Origin: Cryobacterium arcticum
GTDB taxonomy: Bacteria; Actinomycetota; Actinomycetes; Actinomycetales; Microbacteriaceae
Assembly: GCF_003185895.1 (NCBI RefSeq)
Contig: NZ_QHLY01000004.1
Coordinates: 1-64,000, forward strand
Direction of reading: 5' to 3'
Length of the DNA stretch: 64,000 nt
Part shown: positions 19,457-27,376 of the stretch, one piece after another
Position numbering within the stretch: the first letter of the stretch is position 1
Layout of the letters: each line of letters starts with the position of its first letter
The notes under the pieces: generated by a model
What the model saw: only the letters and a program-made list of their open reading frames with translations
The model's database searches: none
Told to the model about the DNA's origin: nothing
Translations under genes and position numbers: made by a program

Positions 19457-20995
19457 ATGGTTACGCTGGCGCTCGCGCTCGACCGGGATACCGAGGACCG
19501 GCTGCTCGCCGACATCATCGAGAACGGGCACGAGATCGTCGCCCGGCCGGCGAATGTGCGCGAGCTGCTCGCGGTAATCGACCGGCACTCACCTGACGCC
19601 CTGATCGTCGGGGCCACATCCGGCACGCTCACCGCCGAGCTGCTCGCCGCCACCGACGCCAGCGGGATCCGGGTTGTGGCGCTCACTGCCACGGCCGAGG
19701 AACGCCGATACGTGGCCGGACTCGGCCTGCACGAGGTCGTCGCCGCCGACGCCGACTGGGCCGACGTGGAGCGGGTGCTGACTCTGGGCGGCGATATTCC
19801 GCTGCGGATCGACGACACTCCCGTGCATCCCATCCCGGCCGACGAGTCGCAGCAGGAGGCCACAGGGACGACACCGCCGCGGCCCGGCCGGTCGCGGGCG
19901 CGTCGGCGCGCCGACAGCGGCAAGCGGGCCAGGTCGTCTTCGACCCGGCAGACCCGGCGCCAGGCACAGGCCGCCGCCGCATCCACCGGCCCCGTCGCGG
20001 CGACGTCGGCCATCGGCGCGCACCCGTCGGGCGGCGACCGGGAAGCCGGAGGCTCCGCCGTGCACCGCCCGGATTCTGCAGACCAGGCGGCCGAGCACGC
20101 CGTTGCGGGCCTGACCGGGGAGGGCACCGTGATCGCGGTGTGGGGCCCCGCCGGCGCTCCGGGCCGCACCACCCTGGCGATCAATATCGCGGCCGAGATC
20201 GCCGCCGCCGGGCACACCGTCGTGCTGGCCGACGTCGACACCTACAGCGGCTCGATCGCGCCGAGCCTGGGCCTGCTCGATGAGGCCCCCGGCTTCGCCG
20301 CGGCCTGCCGGCTGTCGGGTAACGGCGCGCTCAGCCAGACGGAGCTGGAGCGGATCGCCCACCGGTACAACTCGCCGCGCGGTGCGTTCTGGGTGCTCAC
20401 CGGCATCGGGCGTCCCTCCCGGTGGCCCGAGCTCTCTGCCGAGCGCGTGAACGGAACCATCGGGGCGCTGCGGCGGTGGACGGACTACGTGGTGCTCGAC
20501 ACCGGGTTCAGCCTGGAGAGCGACGAAGAGATCTCCAGCGACCTGTTCGCCCCGCGGCGCAACGCGGCCACCCTCGCCGCGCTCGGCGCGGCCGACCGGG
20601 TCGTCGCCTGCGGCCTCGCGGACCCCGTCGGCCTGGCCCGGTTCCTGCGCGCCTGGGGCGATCTCACCGAGGTGATCAGCACTCATCGGGTGGATGTGGT
20701 GATGAACCGGGTGCGCAGCAGCGCCGTCGGCCTCGGCCCGCGGGGGCAGGTGGAGAGCGCCCTGCGCCGGTTCGGCGGAATCGAGGCGGCCGCGTTGGTG
20801 CCGCACGACCAGGCCGGCGTGGATGCAGCCGTGCTGACCGGCCGCACGCTGCGGGACGCAGCGCCGCGCTCGCCGGCCCGGCTGAGCATTCTCGGCTTTG
20901 TGCGCGACGAGCTCTTGCCTGCTCCAGACGCCCGCCCGGCCCGGCACGCCTGGCCCGGTGCCTGGCGGTGGCGGCGCACCGCGACCGCCACCTGA
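19457..20995 (+). CDS. CpaE/MinD-like ATPase domain protein with receiver-like N-terminus
   Basis: 512 residues. Residues 1-115 look like a degenerate receiver domain (VRELLAVIDRHSPDALIVGA, then IRVVALTATAEERRYVAGLG). A charged linker (135-215) is followed by a MinD/ParA-type domain (about 222-490). The P-loop reads GPAGAPGRTT (230-239), in which both lysines of the deviant Walker A motif are missing, the catalytic one being R237. VVLADVDTYSGSIAPSLGLL is the next conserved segment. CpaE proteins localise pilus machinery. The arginine form is, as I recall, common in actinobacterial homologues, so it may be a family trait rather than decay. Confidence 0.8.
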   Translation: MVTLALALDRDTEDRLLADIIENGHEIVARPANVRELLAVIDRHSPDALIVGATSGTLTAELLAATDASGIRVVALTATAEERRYVAGLGLHEVVAADADWADVERVLTLGGDIPLRIDDTPVHPIPADESQQEATGTTPPRPGRSRARRRADSGKRARSSSTRQTRRQAQAAAASTGPVAATSAIGAHPSGGDREAGGSAVHRPDSADQAAEHAVAGLTGEGTVIAVWGPAGAPGRTTLAINIAAEIAAAGHTVVLADVDTYSGSIAPSLGLLDEAPGFAAACRLSGNGALSQTELERIAHRYNSPRGAFWVLTGIGRPSRWPELSAERVNGTIGALRRWTDYVVLDTGFSLESDEEISSDLFAPRRNAATLAALGAADRVVACGLADPVGLARFLRAWGDLTEVISTHRVDVVMNRVRSSAVGLGPRGQVESALRRFGGIEAAALVPHDQAGVDAAVLTGRTLRDAAPRSPARLSILGFVRDELLPAPDARPARHAWPGAWRWRRTATAT

Positions 20996-21013
20996 GGCAT
21001 CCGGCCGCTCGGC

Positions 21014-22684
21014 TCACCCCGGTAGGCCGGTCGTATTCTCGGCGGCCGCGAGCGGGATCACGCTGAGACCCCCGTCGGCGCCCACGATCAGCACCACCCG
21101 AGCAGCCTGGACGCCACCGAGTGCCTGGACGACCTCGGCGGGGTCCGGCAGCGCGGTGGCCGCACCCTCCCGCTGCCACAGGGTGACCTGGGCGCCGGTC
21201 AGCTCGTGCAGGTGCCGAACCACCGGCTCAGCGCCAGGACCCATGATGAGCACCAGCTCGCCGATCGCCGGAGGGTTGCCGGCCGCCACGGCGGCCACCG
21301 GGTCCGGGTCGGCTGCCGCGGCAGCGGCTGCCCGGTCGCCGCGCCAGAGCGCGAAGTGATAGGAGGACACCAGGCCCGTGGCCACCAGCAGGCCGAGGGG
21401 TGCGCGGATGCGGTCGACGAGCCCGGAGTCCGCGGCGAGCAGGATGTCGAAGAGCCTGAACCCGATCACCAGAATGGTGACCAGGGCAACGATGGCGCTG
21501 ATGCCGAAGACGACGACCAGGTACACGCCGCGGCCCGACGACGCGCGCTGTCCGACTCCGAGGCGTGCGGCGGGCCGCCAGCTGAACCACCAGACCGGCG
21601 CGCCCACCAGCAGTGCGCTGATGCCGCCCAGCAAGAGCGTGTGCGGGCTCGACCCCACCAGCGGAGTCGCCAGCGCCGCCAACAACGCGTTCACGATCAC
21701 GCCCAGGCCGGTGGCCGCGGCGATCAACGCGATCCCGCTGGTCACCAGCGTGCTCGCCTCCTGCACGGCGGCCGACCTGGCCGCCACGACGGCGCGATGA
21801 TGCAGCCAGACCACGCCGCCGACCAGGGCCGCGGCGACCGCCGCACCGAGCGGGTCGAGAACATCCGGCATGGCGTCGGAACGGTCGACGACCAGCCGCA
21901 GCACCACGAAGAGCGCGGTACCGGTGCCGGTCAACGTCAGCAGGCAGCCGCCCAGGATGCCGATGCCCACCAGTGCCACGGCAGCGAGCGGTGTACGGGC
22001 CTGACTGGCGCCGTCGTACCGCCAGTGCCACCACCAGATCGAAGCACCACCGAGGGCCCACACCAGAGCCTGCACGGCGCCAGACCACCAGGGGGCGCCG
22101 ACGGCGACGACCGGCGGGCCGCCGAGCGCCGCATCGAAAAGACTGGAGAGGGCGGTGATCGCGCCACCGACTCCGATCACCAAACCGAACAGCCCGCCGA
22201 GCACCGCGGCAGTGCCCGGCAGCCGGGACGGCGGCCGGCTACCGCGGTGCAAAACCAGCCGGTGGCCCACCCAGACGGCCGCCCAGACCAGGCCGGTGGC
22301 GGCCTCAGTGGTGACGCGCTCGCCCGTCACCGCACCGGCGATCGCCGTGAAGACCGCGGAGCCGGCAACGATCAGCGCCACGGTGGTCATCCCCACCAGG
22401 TACAGCGCGTAGGCCAGCGAGCTCCGCTCCGACGGATCGGCGAGGCGGCGCCAGGCGAACCAGCCCAGGAGCACCGCCAACGGCCCGCCGATCAGGGCGA
22501 AGGTCAACGACCCGGCCAGTCCCGTCGTCGCGCTGCCCACGAGGAGATCGTCGCTGAACACGTCAATAGCCCGGCCGATCAGGTCGGCGAGACCGGCCGC
22601 GGTCAGGCACACCAGCACGAAGAGAATCGTGTAGACGATGATCCTTCGCACCAGGGGGGCGGCAGAGGCTTTCGGCTGCGTCAC
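21014..22684 (-). CDS. DUF5671 domain-containing polytopic membrane protein
   Basis: 556 residues with roughly twelve to fourteen hydrophobic segments arranged as repeated units of about 100 residues (for example FAWRRLADPSERSSLAYALY and FSWRPAARLGVGQRASSGRG in equivalent places). This repeat pattern is that of DUF5671 proteins of Microbacteriaceae. The last 90 residues are soluble and read as a small alpha/beta domain (IGELVLIMGPGAEPVVRHLH, then GGVQAARVVLIVGADGGLSV). The function is unknown. The start overlaps the stop of the upstream gene by 4 bp (ATGA), so the two are coupled. It is convergent with the CpaE-like gene, 18 bp apart. Confidence 0.75.
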   Translation of the reverse strand: MTQPKASAAPLVRRIIVYTILFVLVCLTAAGLADLIGRAIDVFSDDLLVGSATTGLAGSLTFALIGGPLAVLLGWFAWRRLADPSERSSLAYALYLVGMTTVALIVAGSAVFTAIAGAVTGERVTTEAATGLVWAAVWVGHRLVLHRGSRPPSRLPGTAAVLGGLFGLVIGVGGAITALSSLFDAALGGPPVVAVGAPWWSGAVQALVWALGGASIWWWHWRYDGASQARTPLAAVALVGIGILGGCLLTLTGTGTALFVVLRLVVDRSDAMPDVLDPLGAAVAAALVGGVVWLHHRAVVAARSAAVQEASTLVTSGIALIAAATGLGVIVNALLAALATPLVGSSPHTLLLGGISALLVGAPVWWFSWRPAARLGVGQRASSGRGVYLVVVFGISAIVALVTILVIGFRLFDILLAADSGLVDRIRAPLGLLVATGLVSSYHFALWRGDRAAAAAAADPDPVAAVAAGNPPAIGELVLIMGPGAEPVVRHLHELTGAQVTLWQREGAATALPDPAEVVQALGGVQAARVVLIVGADGGLSVIPLAAAENTTGLPG

Positions 22685-23187
22685 TGGGGCTCATCCCCGG
22701 TGCCGGTCGGGCAGATTGTGAGTTGCCACGGCGCCTGGTCGACGAGCCAGTCGCCATCCGCCTGCACCAGGGTGAAGGCATCCTGGAACTCATACTCCGA
22801 TGACCCGAACGGGCCGGCGCCGCTCGACGTCACGATCGACACGCGCACCGTCGCGGCCCTGCCGCGCTCGTCGGTGTCGAGGAGGGTGATGCGGATGTCG
22901 TCTCCGTACGCCGGCGCTCCGGCGTCGCAGCCGGTCAGCGCGGCGGCGCTGAGGTACCGGGCGGCCACCTCGTCGTCGCCGTCGAGAACGGCCGCCGAGT
23001 AGCGCTGCACGGCGCCAGCCGGGGTGTTCGCGTCGAGCCTGGCGGGTTCGGCAGTGGTGAAGACCACGATCAGCGCGACGACAACCAGGGCCACGATCAC
23101 CCCGATAAGCACTACCAGCGCCCGATCGGGGCGCCCGGGCTGCGGCATCGGCGAAGCTGGTTCTGGCACACGATCAGCGGTGGTCAT
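22681..23187 (-). CDS. membrane-anchored protein of unknown function
   Basis: 168 residues from ATG 23187. One membrane segment (about 24-45, ALVVLIGVIVALVVVALIVV) anchors an extracytoplasmic NTF2-like domain: TPAGAVQRYSAAVLDGDDEV, AARYLSAAALTGCDAG, then YEFQDAFTLVQADGDWLVDQ. This layout is common in actinobacterial proteins with a SnoaL/NTF2-like fold. Two Cys residues (in LTGCDAG and LTICPTG) could form a disulfide outside the cell. It is coupled with the DUF5671 gene. The function is unknown. Confidence 0.75.
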   Translation of the reverse strand: MTTADRVPEPASPMPQPGRPDRALVVLIGVIVALVVVALIVVFTTAEPARLDANTPAGAVQRYSAAVLDGDDEVAARYLSAAALTGCDAGAPAYGDDIRITLLDTDERGRAATVRVSIVTSSGAGPFGSSEYEFQDAFTLVQADGDWLVDQAPWQLTICPTGTGDEPQ

Positions 23188-23314
23188 ACCCCGAGCCTGT
23201 CGTATCCGGCGCTCGGGCACCACTGCCGCGGCCGATGACCCACCCTCCCGGAAGGGCGCCGTGCGGCCGGATCTCGTGCACTCCGCCGGGCGGCGGCGGC
23301 CGTAGGCTGTTCAT

Positions 23315-24808
23315 GTGTCGACGCTCAGTGATCTCGTACTTGCCCAAGGCCGCAGCAGTGCGGAGGACGTCGACTGGCTGCACATGCTCGTCGCCGACGG
23401 CCAGCTGTTGGCCGACCTCGCCTTCGCCGACATCGTCGTCTGGGTGCCCACCCTCGCCGGTAGCTTCGTGGCCGTCGCGCACGCCCGGCCGTCCAGCGCC
23501 GCCACCCTGTTCTACCGGGACTTCGTGGGCCAGGAGATCAAGGCGGAGTGGCGCAAGCAGGTCACCGAGGCCTTCGACACCGCCAAGATCATCGACACCA
23601 CCGCGCCGGACTGGTACGAGGAGACCCCCACCCGGGTGCGCGCCATCCCGGTGCGCCGCCGGATCAGCTCCAGCGGGGCCGAGATCACCCCTGAGCCCAT
23701 CGCCGTGCTCACCCGGCACACCAACCTGAGCGAGACGCGCACGCCCGGCCGCCAGGAGCTCACCTTCAACGACTGCGCGAACGACCTGTTCGCCATGATC
23801 GCCTCCGGCGACTTCCCCGACCTCGGCGCCCCGACCGGCCCGCGTCGCGGCGCTCCCCGCGCCTCCGACGGCCTGATCCGGCTCGACCTGGACGGCGTCA
23901 CCACCTTCGCCAGCCCCAATGCCCTCTCCGCCTTCAACCGGATGGGCTTCGCCGACGAACTCGAGGGAGAGTCGCTGGCCGAGGTGACCACGAGCCTGCT
24001 CAGCGGCAAGGCCGTCGTCGACGAGTCGTTGCCCCTCGTGGTGACCGGCCGGGCGCCCTGGCGCACCGATATCGAGGCTCGCGGGGTGACGGTGTCGCTG
24101 CGCGCGATCCCGATCCGCAACCGGGGCGAGCGCATCGGCGCCATCATCCTGTCCCGGGATGTTTCGGAGCTTCGCCACCAGGAACGCGAGCTGATCACCA
24201 AGGATGCCACCATCCGGGAGATCCACCACCGGGTGAAGAACAACCTGCAGACCGTGGCGTCGCTGCTGCGCATCCAGGCCCGACGCACCCACTCCGACAC
24301 GGCCAGGGAAGCGCTCAACCAGGCCATGCGCCGAGTCGCGGCCATCGCAGTGGTGCACGACACGCTCTCGAGCGGCCTCAGCCAGAACGTGGACTTCGAC
24401 GCCGTCTTCGACCGGGTGCTGCTGCTGATCGCCGAGGTCGCCTCCGCGCACAACACCACCGCGCACCCGAAATCATCCGGCAGCTTCGGCATCCTGCCGA
24501 GTGCGTACGCCACCCCGCTGGCCCTGGCGCTGACCGAGCTGGTCACCAACGCGGTCGAACACGGCCTGGCCGGACGCGAGGGCGAGGTCGCCATCGAGGC
24601 CGAGCGCGACGAAGAGACCCTCACCGTGCGGGTGCGGGACAACGGATCCGGCCTGCCCGAGGGCAAGGTCGGTTCGGGGCTCGGCACTCAGATCGTGCGT
24701 ACCCTGATCCAGGGCGAGCTCAGCGGCACGATCGATTGGCACACCATGATGGGCTCCGGCACGGAGGTCACCATCGAGATCCCACTGCGATTCATGGAAT
24801 TCGACTGA
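23315..24808 (+). CDS. pdtaS: PdtaS-like sensor histidine kinase
   Basis: 497 residues, soluble. It has an N-terminal GAF-like H_kinase_N domain (1-150), a PAS domain (about 185-290), a HisKA_2 domain with the phospho-acceptor in IREIHHRVKNNLQTVASLLR (about 305-325), and a HATPase domain with LTELVTNAVEHGL and RVRDNGSGLPEGKVGSGLGT. This is the layout of mycobacterial PdtaS (Rv3220c), which phosphorylates the antitermination-type regulator PdtaR; no pdtaR is in this window. The pairing with whiB1 downstream also matches M. tuberculosis. The start is GTG 23315; no membrane segments are present. Confidence 0.92.
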   Translation: MSTLSDLVLAQGRSSAEDVDWLHMLVADGQLLADLAFADIVVWVPTLAGSFVAVAHARPSSAATLFYRDFVGQEIKAEWRKQVTEAFDTAKIIDTTAPDWYEETPTRVRAIPVRRRISSSGAEITPEPIAVLTRHTNLSETRTPGRQELTFNDCANDLFAMIASGDFPDLGAPTGPRRGAPRASDGLIRLDLDGVTTFASPNALSAFNRMGFADELEGESLAEVTTSLLSGKAVVDESLPLVVTGRAPWRTDIEARGVTVSLRAIPIRNRGERIGAIILSRDVSELRHQERELITKDATIREIHHRVKNNLQTVASLLRIQARRTHSDTAREALNQAMRRVAAIAVVHDTLSSGLSQNVDFDAVFDRVLLLIAEVASAHNTTAHPKSSGSFGILPSAYATPLALALTELVTNAVEHGLAGREGEVAIEAERDEETLTVRVRDNGSGLPEGKVGSGLGTQIVRTLIQGELSGTIDWHTMMGSGTEVTIEIPLRFMEFD

Positions 24809-24848
24809 TCGGGGCGGGCACCGGCGTACCCGGTCCGGAACCGAAAAC

Positions 24849-24883
24849 GGGCGAGGAGCCGGGAGAACCCGGGCTACTCGCCC
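24849..24883. terminator. bidirectional hairpin between pdtaS and whiB1
   Basis: GGGCGAG (24849-24855) pairs with CTCGCCC (24877-24883), and the inner AGCCGGG pairs with CCCGGGCT around AGAA. It lies between convergent genes. An A-tract precedes it (GAAAAC), but no T-tract follows. Confidence 0.6.
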
Positions 24884-24934
24884 ATACCGACACCAGAGGA
24901 ACGGTGCCGAACGCTACGTTTTCGAGGGTGCTGG

Positions 24935-25183
24935 CTAGGACGCGCGGCGGGCGCGAGCGGCACGACGCTTGAGGGCGCGACGCTCGTCTTCGCTCAGGCC
25001 GCCCCAGACGCCGGAGTCCTGACCGGTCTCGAGTGCGTACTGGAGGCACACCTCGGTGACATTGCAACGCGCGCACACGGACTTGGCCTTCTCGATCTGG
25101 TCGACTGCGGGACCAGTGTTGCCAACCGGGAAGAACAGTTCCGGGTCAGCGGTGAGGCAGGCAGCTTTATCGCGCCAGTCCAT
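24935..25183 (-). CDS. whiB1: WhiB family iron-sulfur transcription factor (WhiB1 type)
   Basis: 82 residues. The four cluster ligands are C9, C37, C40 and C46 (CARC then NVTEVC), followed by the GVWGG turn (58-62) and a basic C-terminal tail (RRALKRRAARARR) for DNA binding. WhiB1 in mycobacteria carries a nitric-oxide-sensitive 4Fe-4S cluster and binds the primary sigma factor. The neighbour pdtaS supports the WhiB1 assignment. The start ATG 25183 has a good AAAGGAGC ribosome-binding site 6 bp upstream. The 5' leader is long (see the promoter at 25311-25339). Confidence 0.95.
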   Translation of the reverse strand: MDWRDKAACLTADPELFFPVGNTGPAVDQIEKAKSVCARCNVTEVCLQYALETGQDSGVWGGLSEDERRALKRRAARARRAS

Positions 25184-25310
25184 AGGGGTGCTCCTTTATT
25201 GCGGGGGGATGCCTGGCCGATCGGCCGAAGATGCGGGGAAGGCCCAGGTTTCAGGAAGGTCGGATCTGCGTGGAGATCTGCTCACTACCCTGTGAGCGTC
25301 AACCGGGCCT

Positions 25311-25339
25311 CAAATATGGTCGCATAATAGGGGTGTCAA
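25311..25339 (-). promoter_or_regulatory. promoter of whiB1
   Basis: On the minus strand TTGACA (25339-25334), a 17-bp spacer and TATTTG (25316-25311) form a good housekeeping promoter, giving a leader of about 120 bases. A CTCAC-N6-GTGAG inverted repeat (25281-25296) lies just downstream of the expected start site. Confidence 0.65.
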
Positions 25340-25366
25340 ATCAATAGTTTTGTATGGGATATCGCT

Positions 25367-25804
25367 GTGATTCAACCGTTCGACCCCAGCCAGGACGGCC
25401 TGGACGAGCCCCGCCCTGCCCCCCGCTCGGGGGCGTTGAGGGCCCTGGTGGTGCTGTTAGCGGCCGAAGCGGCGTTGCTCTGGGCGCTGGTGATCTGGCT
25501 GATCCTCGAGCTGCTCACCGACCAGCCGACCTCGTTCGCGAGCGCCGTCGCGATCCTGATCCTCACCGTGATCGCCGCGATCTGGGTGACCACCATTACG
25601 GTGGCCACCCTCCGCAAACGCACGTGGATCCGGGCCGCCGCCGTGACCTGGCAACTCGTGCAGGTGTTCGTCGCAATCGGCTGCTTCCAGGGGCTGTACG
25701 CCAGGCCCGACGTCGGTTGGGCTCTGCTGGTGCCGTCCGTCGTCGTGATCGCGCTGCTGTTCACCCCGAGCGTGCTGGCCGCGACCAGCGCCCGCGAGTC
25801 GTAG
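25367..25804 (+). CDS. four-helix integral membrane protein of unknown function
   Basis: 145 residues. Four hydrophobic segments lie at about 25-48, 58-80, 90-108 and 115-138, after a short charged N-terminus rich in Pro and Asp. No motif identifies a function. The GTG start at 25367 sits 9 bp after a TATGGG element, which fits a leaderless transcript divergent from whiB1. The stop codon abuts the stop of the convergent peroxiredoxin gene with no gap. It may be a conserved actinobacterial small membrane protein; nothing more specific can be said. Confidence 0.7.
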   Translation: MIQPFDPSQDGLDEPRPAPRSGALRALVVLLAAEAALLWALVIWLILELLTDQPTSFASAVAILILTVIAAIWVTTITVATLRKRTWIRAAAVTWQLVQVFVAIGCFQGLYARPDVGWALLVPSVVVIALLFTPSVLAATSARES

Positions 25805-26281
25805 CTAGCCCAGCCCGAGCTTCTTGCGCAGCATGGCCACGTGCCCGGTGGCCTTGACGTTGTAGAGCGCCAGGGTCACGACGCCGGCCTCGTCGAGCAC
25901 GAAGGTGGAGCGCAGCACGCCGGTGACGGTCTTGCCGTAGGAGTTCTTCTCGCCCCAGGCGCCGTAGGCGTTGTGCACCGTCAGGTCTTCGTCGCTCAGC
26001 AGCGGGAAGGTGAGGTGGTCATTCTCGGCGAATGCCTTGAGCTTGGCCGGGGTGTCCTTGGAGAGCCCGAGCACCTGATACCCGGCCGCGGCCAGGGAAC
26101 CGAGGTTGTCGCGGAAGTCGCAGGCCTGGGTGGTGCAGCCCGGCGTCATGGCGGCCGGGTAGAAGTACACCACGACCTTCTGGCCGCGATAGTCGGCCAG
26201 GCTGACGCTTCGGCCGTCCTGGTCGGTCAGGGTGAAGTTCGGGGCAGTGTCGCCTGCTGCGAGCCGGGAGGAATCGGTCAT
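25805..26281 (-). CDS. bcp: thioredoxin-dependent peroxiredoxin (BCP/PrxQ type)
   Basis: 158 residues. The peroxidatic C49 lies in MTPGCTTQACDFRD and the resolving C54 follows five residues later, the atypical 2-Cys arrangement of BCP/PrxQ proteins. The typical HAYGAWGEK-like region appears as NAYGAWGEKNSYGKTVTGVL, and the thioredoxin fold opens with GDTAPNFTLTDQDG. It reduces hydrogen and alkyl peroxides. It sits between stress-response genes (whiB1, sigR). The ATG is 26281, 17 bp after the rsgA stop codon. Confidence 0.95.
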   Translation of the reverse strand: MTDSSRLAAGDTAPNFTLTDQDGRSVSLADYRGQKVVVYFYPAAMTPGCTTQACDFRDNLGSLAAAGYQVLGLSKDTPAKLKAFAENDHLTFPLLSDEDLTVHNAYGAWGEKNSYGKTVTGVLRSTFVLDEAGVVTLALYNVKATGHVAMLRKKLGLG

Positions 26282-26298
26282 GGAACCACGGTACCCGG

Positions 26299-27366
26299 TC
26301 AGTTCTCGCCCTGTCGGTGCGTGGGTGCGGCCGCAAACGTCTCCAGGAGGCGCTGGAGGGAGTCCAGGCGGGCTTTGCCGGTCTCACCCAGGGTTCCGGC
26401 CGCGACGGCCTCGTTGATGGCGCAGTCGGGCGAGCTGGGCAGGTGGGTGCAGCCGCGCGGGCAGTTCTCGGCGATGGCGGCCAGGTCGGTGAAGGCGCGC
26501 AGGATGTTGTCGGTGTTGATGTGGCCGAGCCCGAACGAGCGCACCCCGGGGGTGTCGATCACCCAGCCGCGGCCGGCAGCTGTTTCGAGCCGCAGGGAAA
26601 TCGTCGACGAGGAGGTGTGCCGACCCCGGCCGGTGACGGTGTTGACGACGCCGACGGCGCGATGGGCATCCGGCACCAGCGCGTTGACGAGAGTGGACTT
26701 GCCCACGCCGGAGTGGCCGACGAAGACGGTGTCGTGGCCGACCAGCGCGGCCGAAATCTCCTCGAGCGGCATGGCGTCGTCGCGGCTCTGGAACACCGGC
26801 AGGTCGAGCCCGGCGAAGTTGCTGAGGAACTCGGCGGGATCAGCCAGGTCGGTCTTGGTGATGCAGAGGATGGGGGAGACCCCGGCGTCGTAGGCGGCGA
26901 CGAGGTAGCGGTCCACCAGCCGGATGCGCGGTTCGGGGTTGGCCGCGGCCACCACGATCAGCATCTGGTCGGCGTTGGCCACGATCACACGCTCCACGGC
27001 ATCCGTGTCGTCGGCACTGCGGCGCAGCAGGGTCTCGCGGGGCACGATCCGCACGATGCGGGACAGGCTGCCCTGGGCGCCGCTGGTGTCGCCGACGATG
27101 TCGACGCGGTCGCCGGTGACCACGGCGTGCTTGCGCAGCTCGCTGGCCCTGGCGGCCGTGACCCGGCGTTCTGTGCGCTTGTTCTCGTCGAGCATCACGG
27201 TGTACCGGCCACGGTCGACCGAGAGGATGCGGCCGGTCAGGGCATCGCCGTGCTCCGGCCGGGTCTTCGTACGCGGTTTGGTGCCTTTGCGCCCGGGGCG
27301 GATGCGCACGCTGGACTCGTCGTACTGCTCCGGCTCATCGTCGTCAGGCGACGACCACCAGGTCAC
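26299..27366 (-). CDS. rsgA: ribosome small subunit-dependent GTPase A
   Basis: 355 residues from GTG 27366. An N-terminal OB fold (about 40-105) precedes a circularly permuted GTPase domain: TKTDLAD (G4) comes before GHSGVGKST (G1), HTSSST (G2) and DTPGVRSFGL (G3). The C-terminal zinc domain has CPRGCTHLPSSPDCAI. RsgA assists late 30S subunit maturation. The start lies 10 bp after the aroA stop, so the two are probably co-transcribed; the ribosome-binding site is weak (TGGGAA). Some of the first 35 residues are charged and poorly conserved, as in other actinobacterial homologues. Confidence 0.95.
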   Translation of the reverse strand: MTWWSSPDDDEPEQYDESSVRIRPGRKGTKPRTKTRPEHGDALTGRILSVDRGRYTVMLDENKRTERRVTAARASELRKHAVVTGDRVDIVGDTSGAQGSLSRIVRIVPRETLLRRSADDTDAVERVIVANADQMLIVVAAANPEPRIRLVDRYLVAAYDAGVSPILCITKTDLADPAEFLSNFAGLDLPVFQSRDDAMPLEEISAALVGHDTVFVGHSGVGKSTLVNALVPDAHRAVGVVNTVTGRGRHTSSSTISLRLETAAGRGWVIDTPGVRSFGLGHINTDNILRAFTDLAAIAENCPRGCTHLPSSPDCAINEAVAAGTLGETGKARLDSLQRLLETFAAAPTHRQGEN

Positions 27367-27376
27367 ACTGTTCCCA

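Noticed and set aside
18798..20995. Tad/Flp pilus cluster
   Set aside because: Only CpaB- and CpaE-like genes are present; the ATPase, platform and pilin genes are missing, so a pilus locus cannot be called.
25281..25296. CRP site before whiB1
   Set aside because: The half-sites are CTCAC and GTGAG in the reverse polarity from the TGTGA-N6-TCACA consensus.
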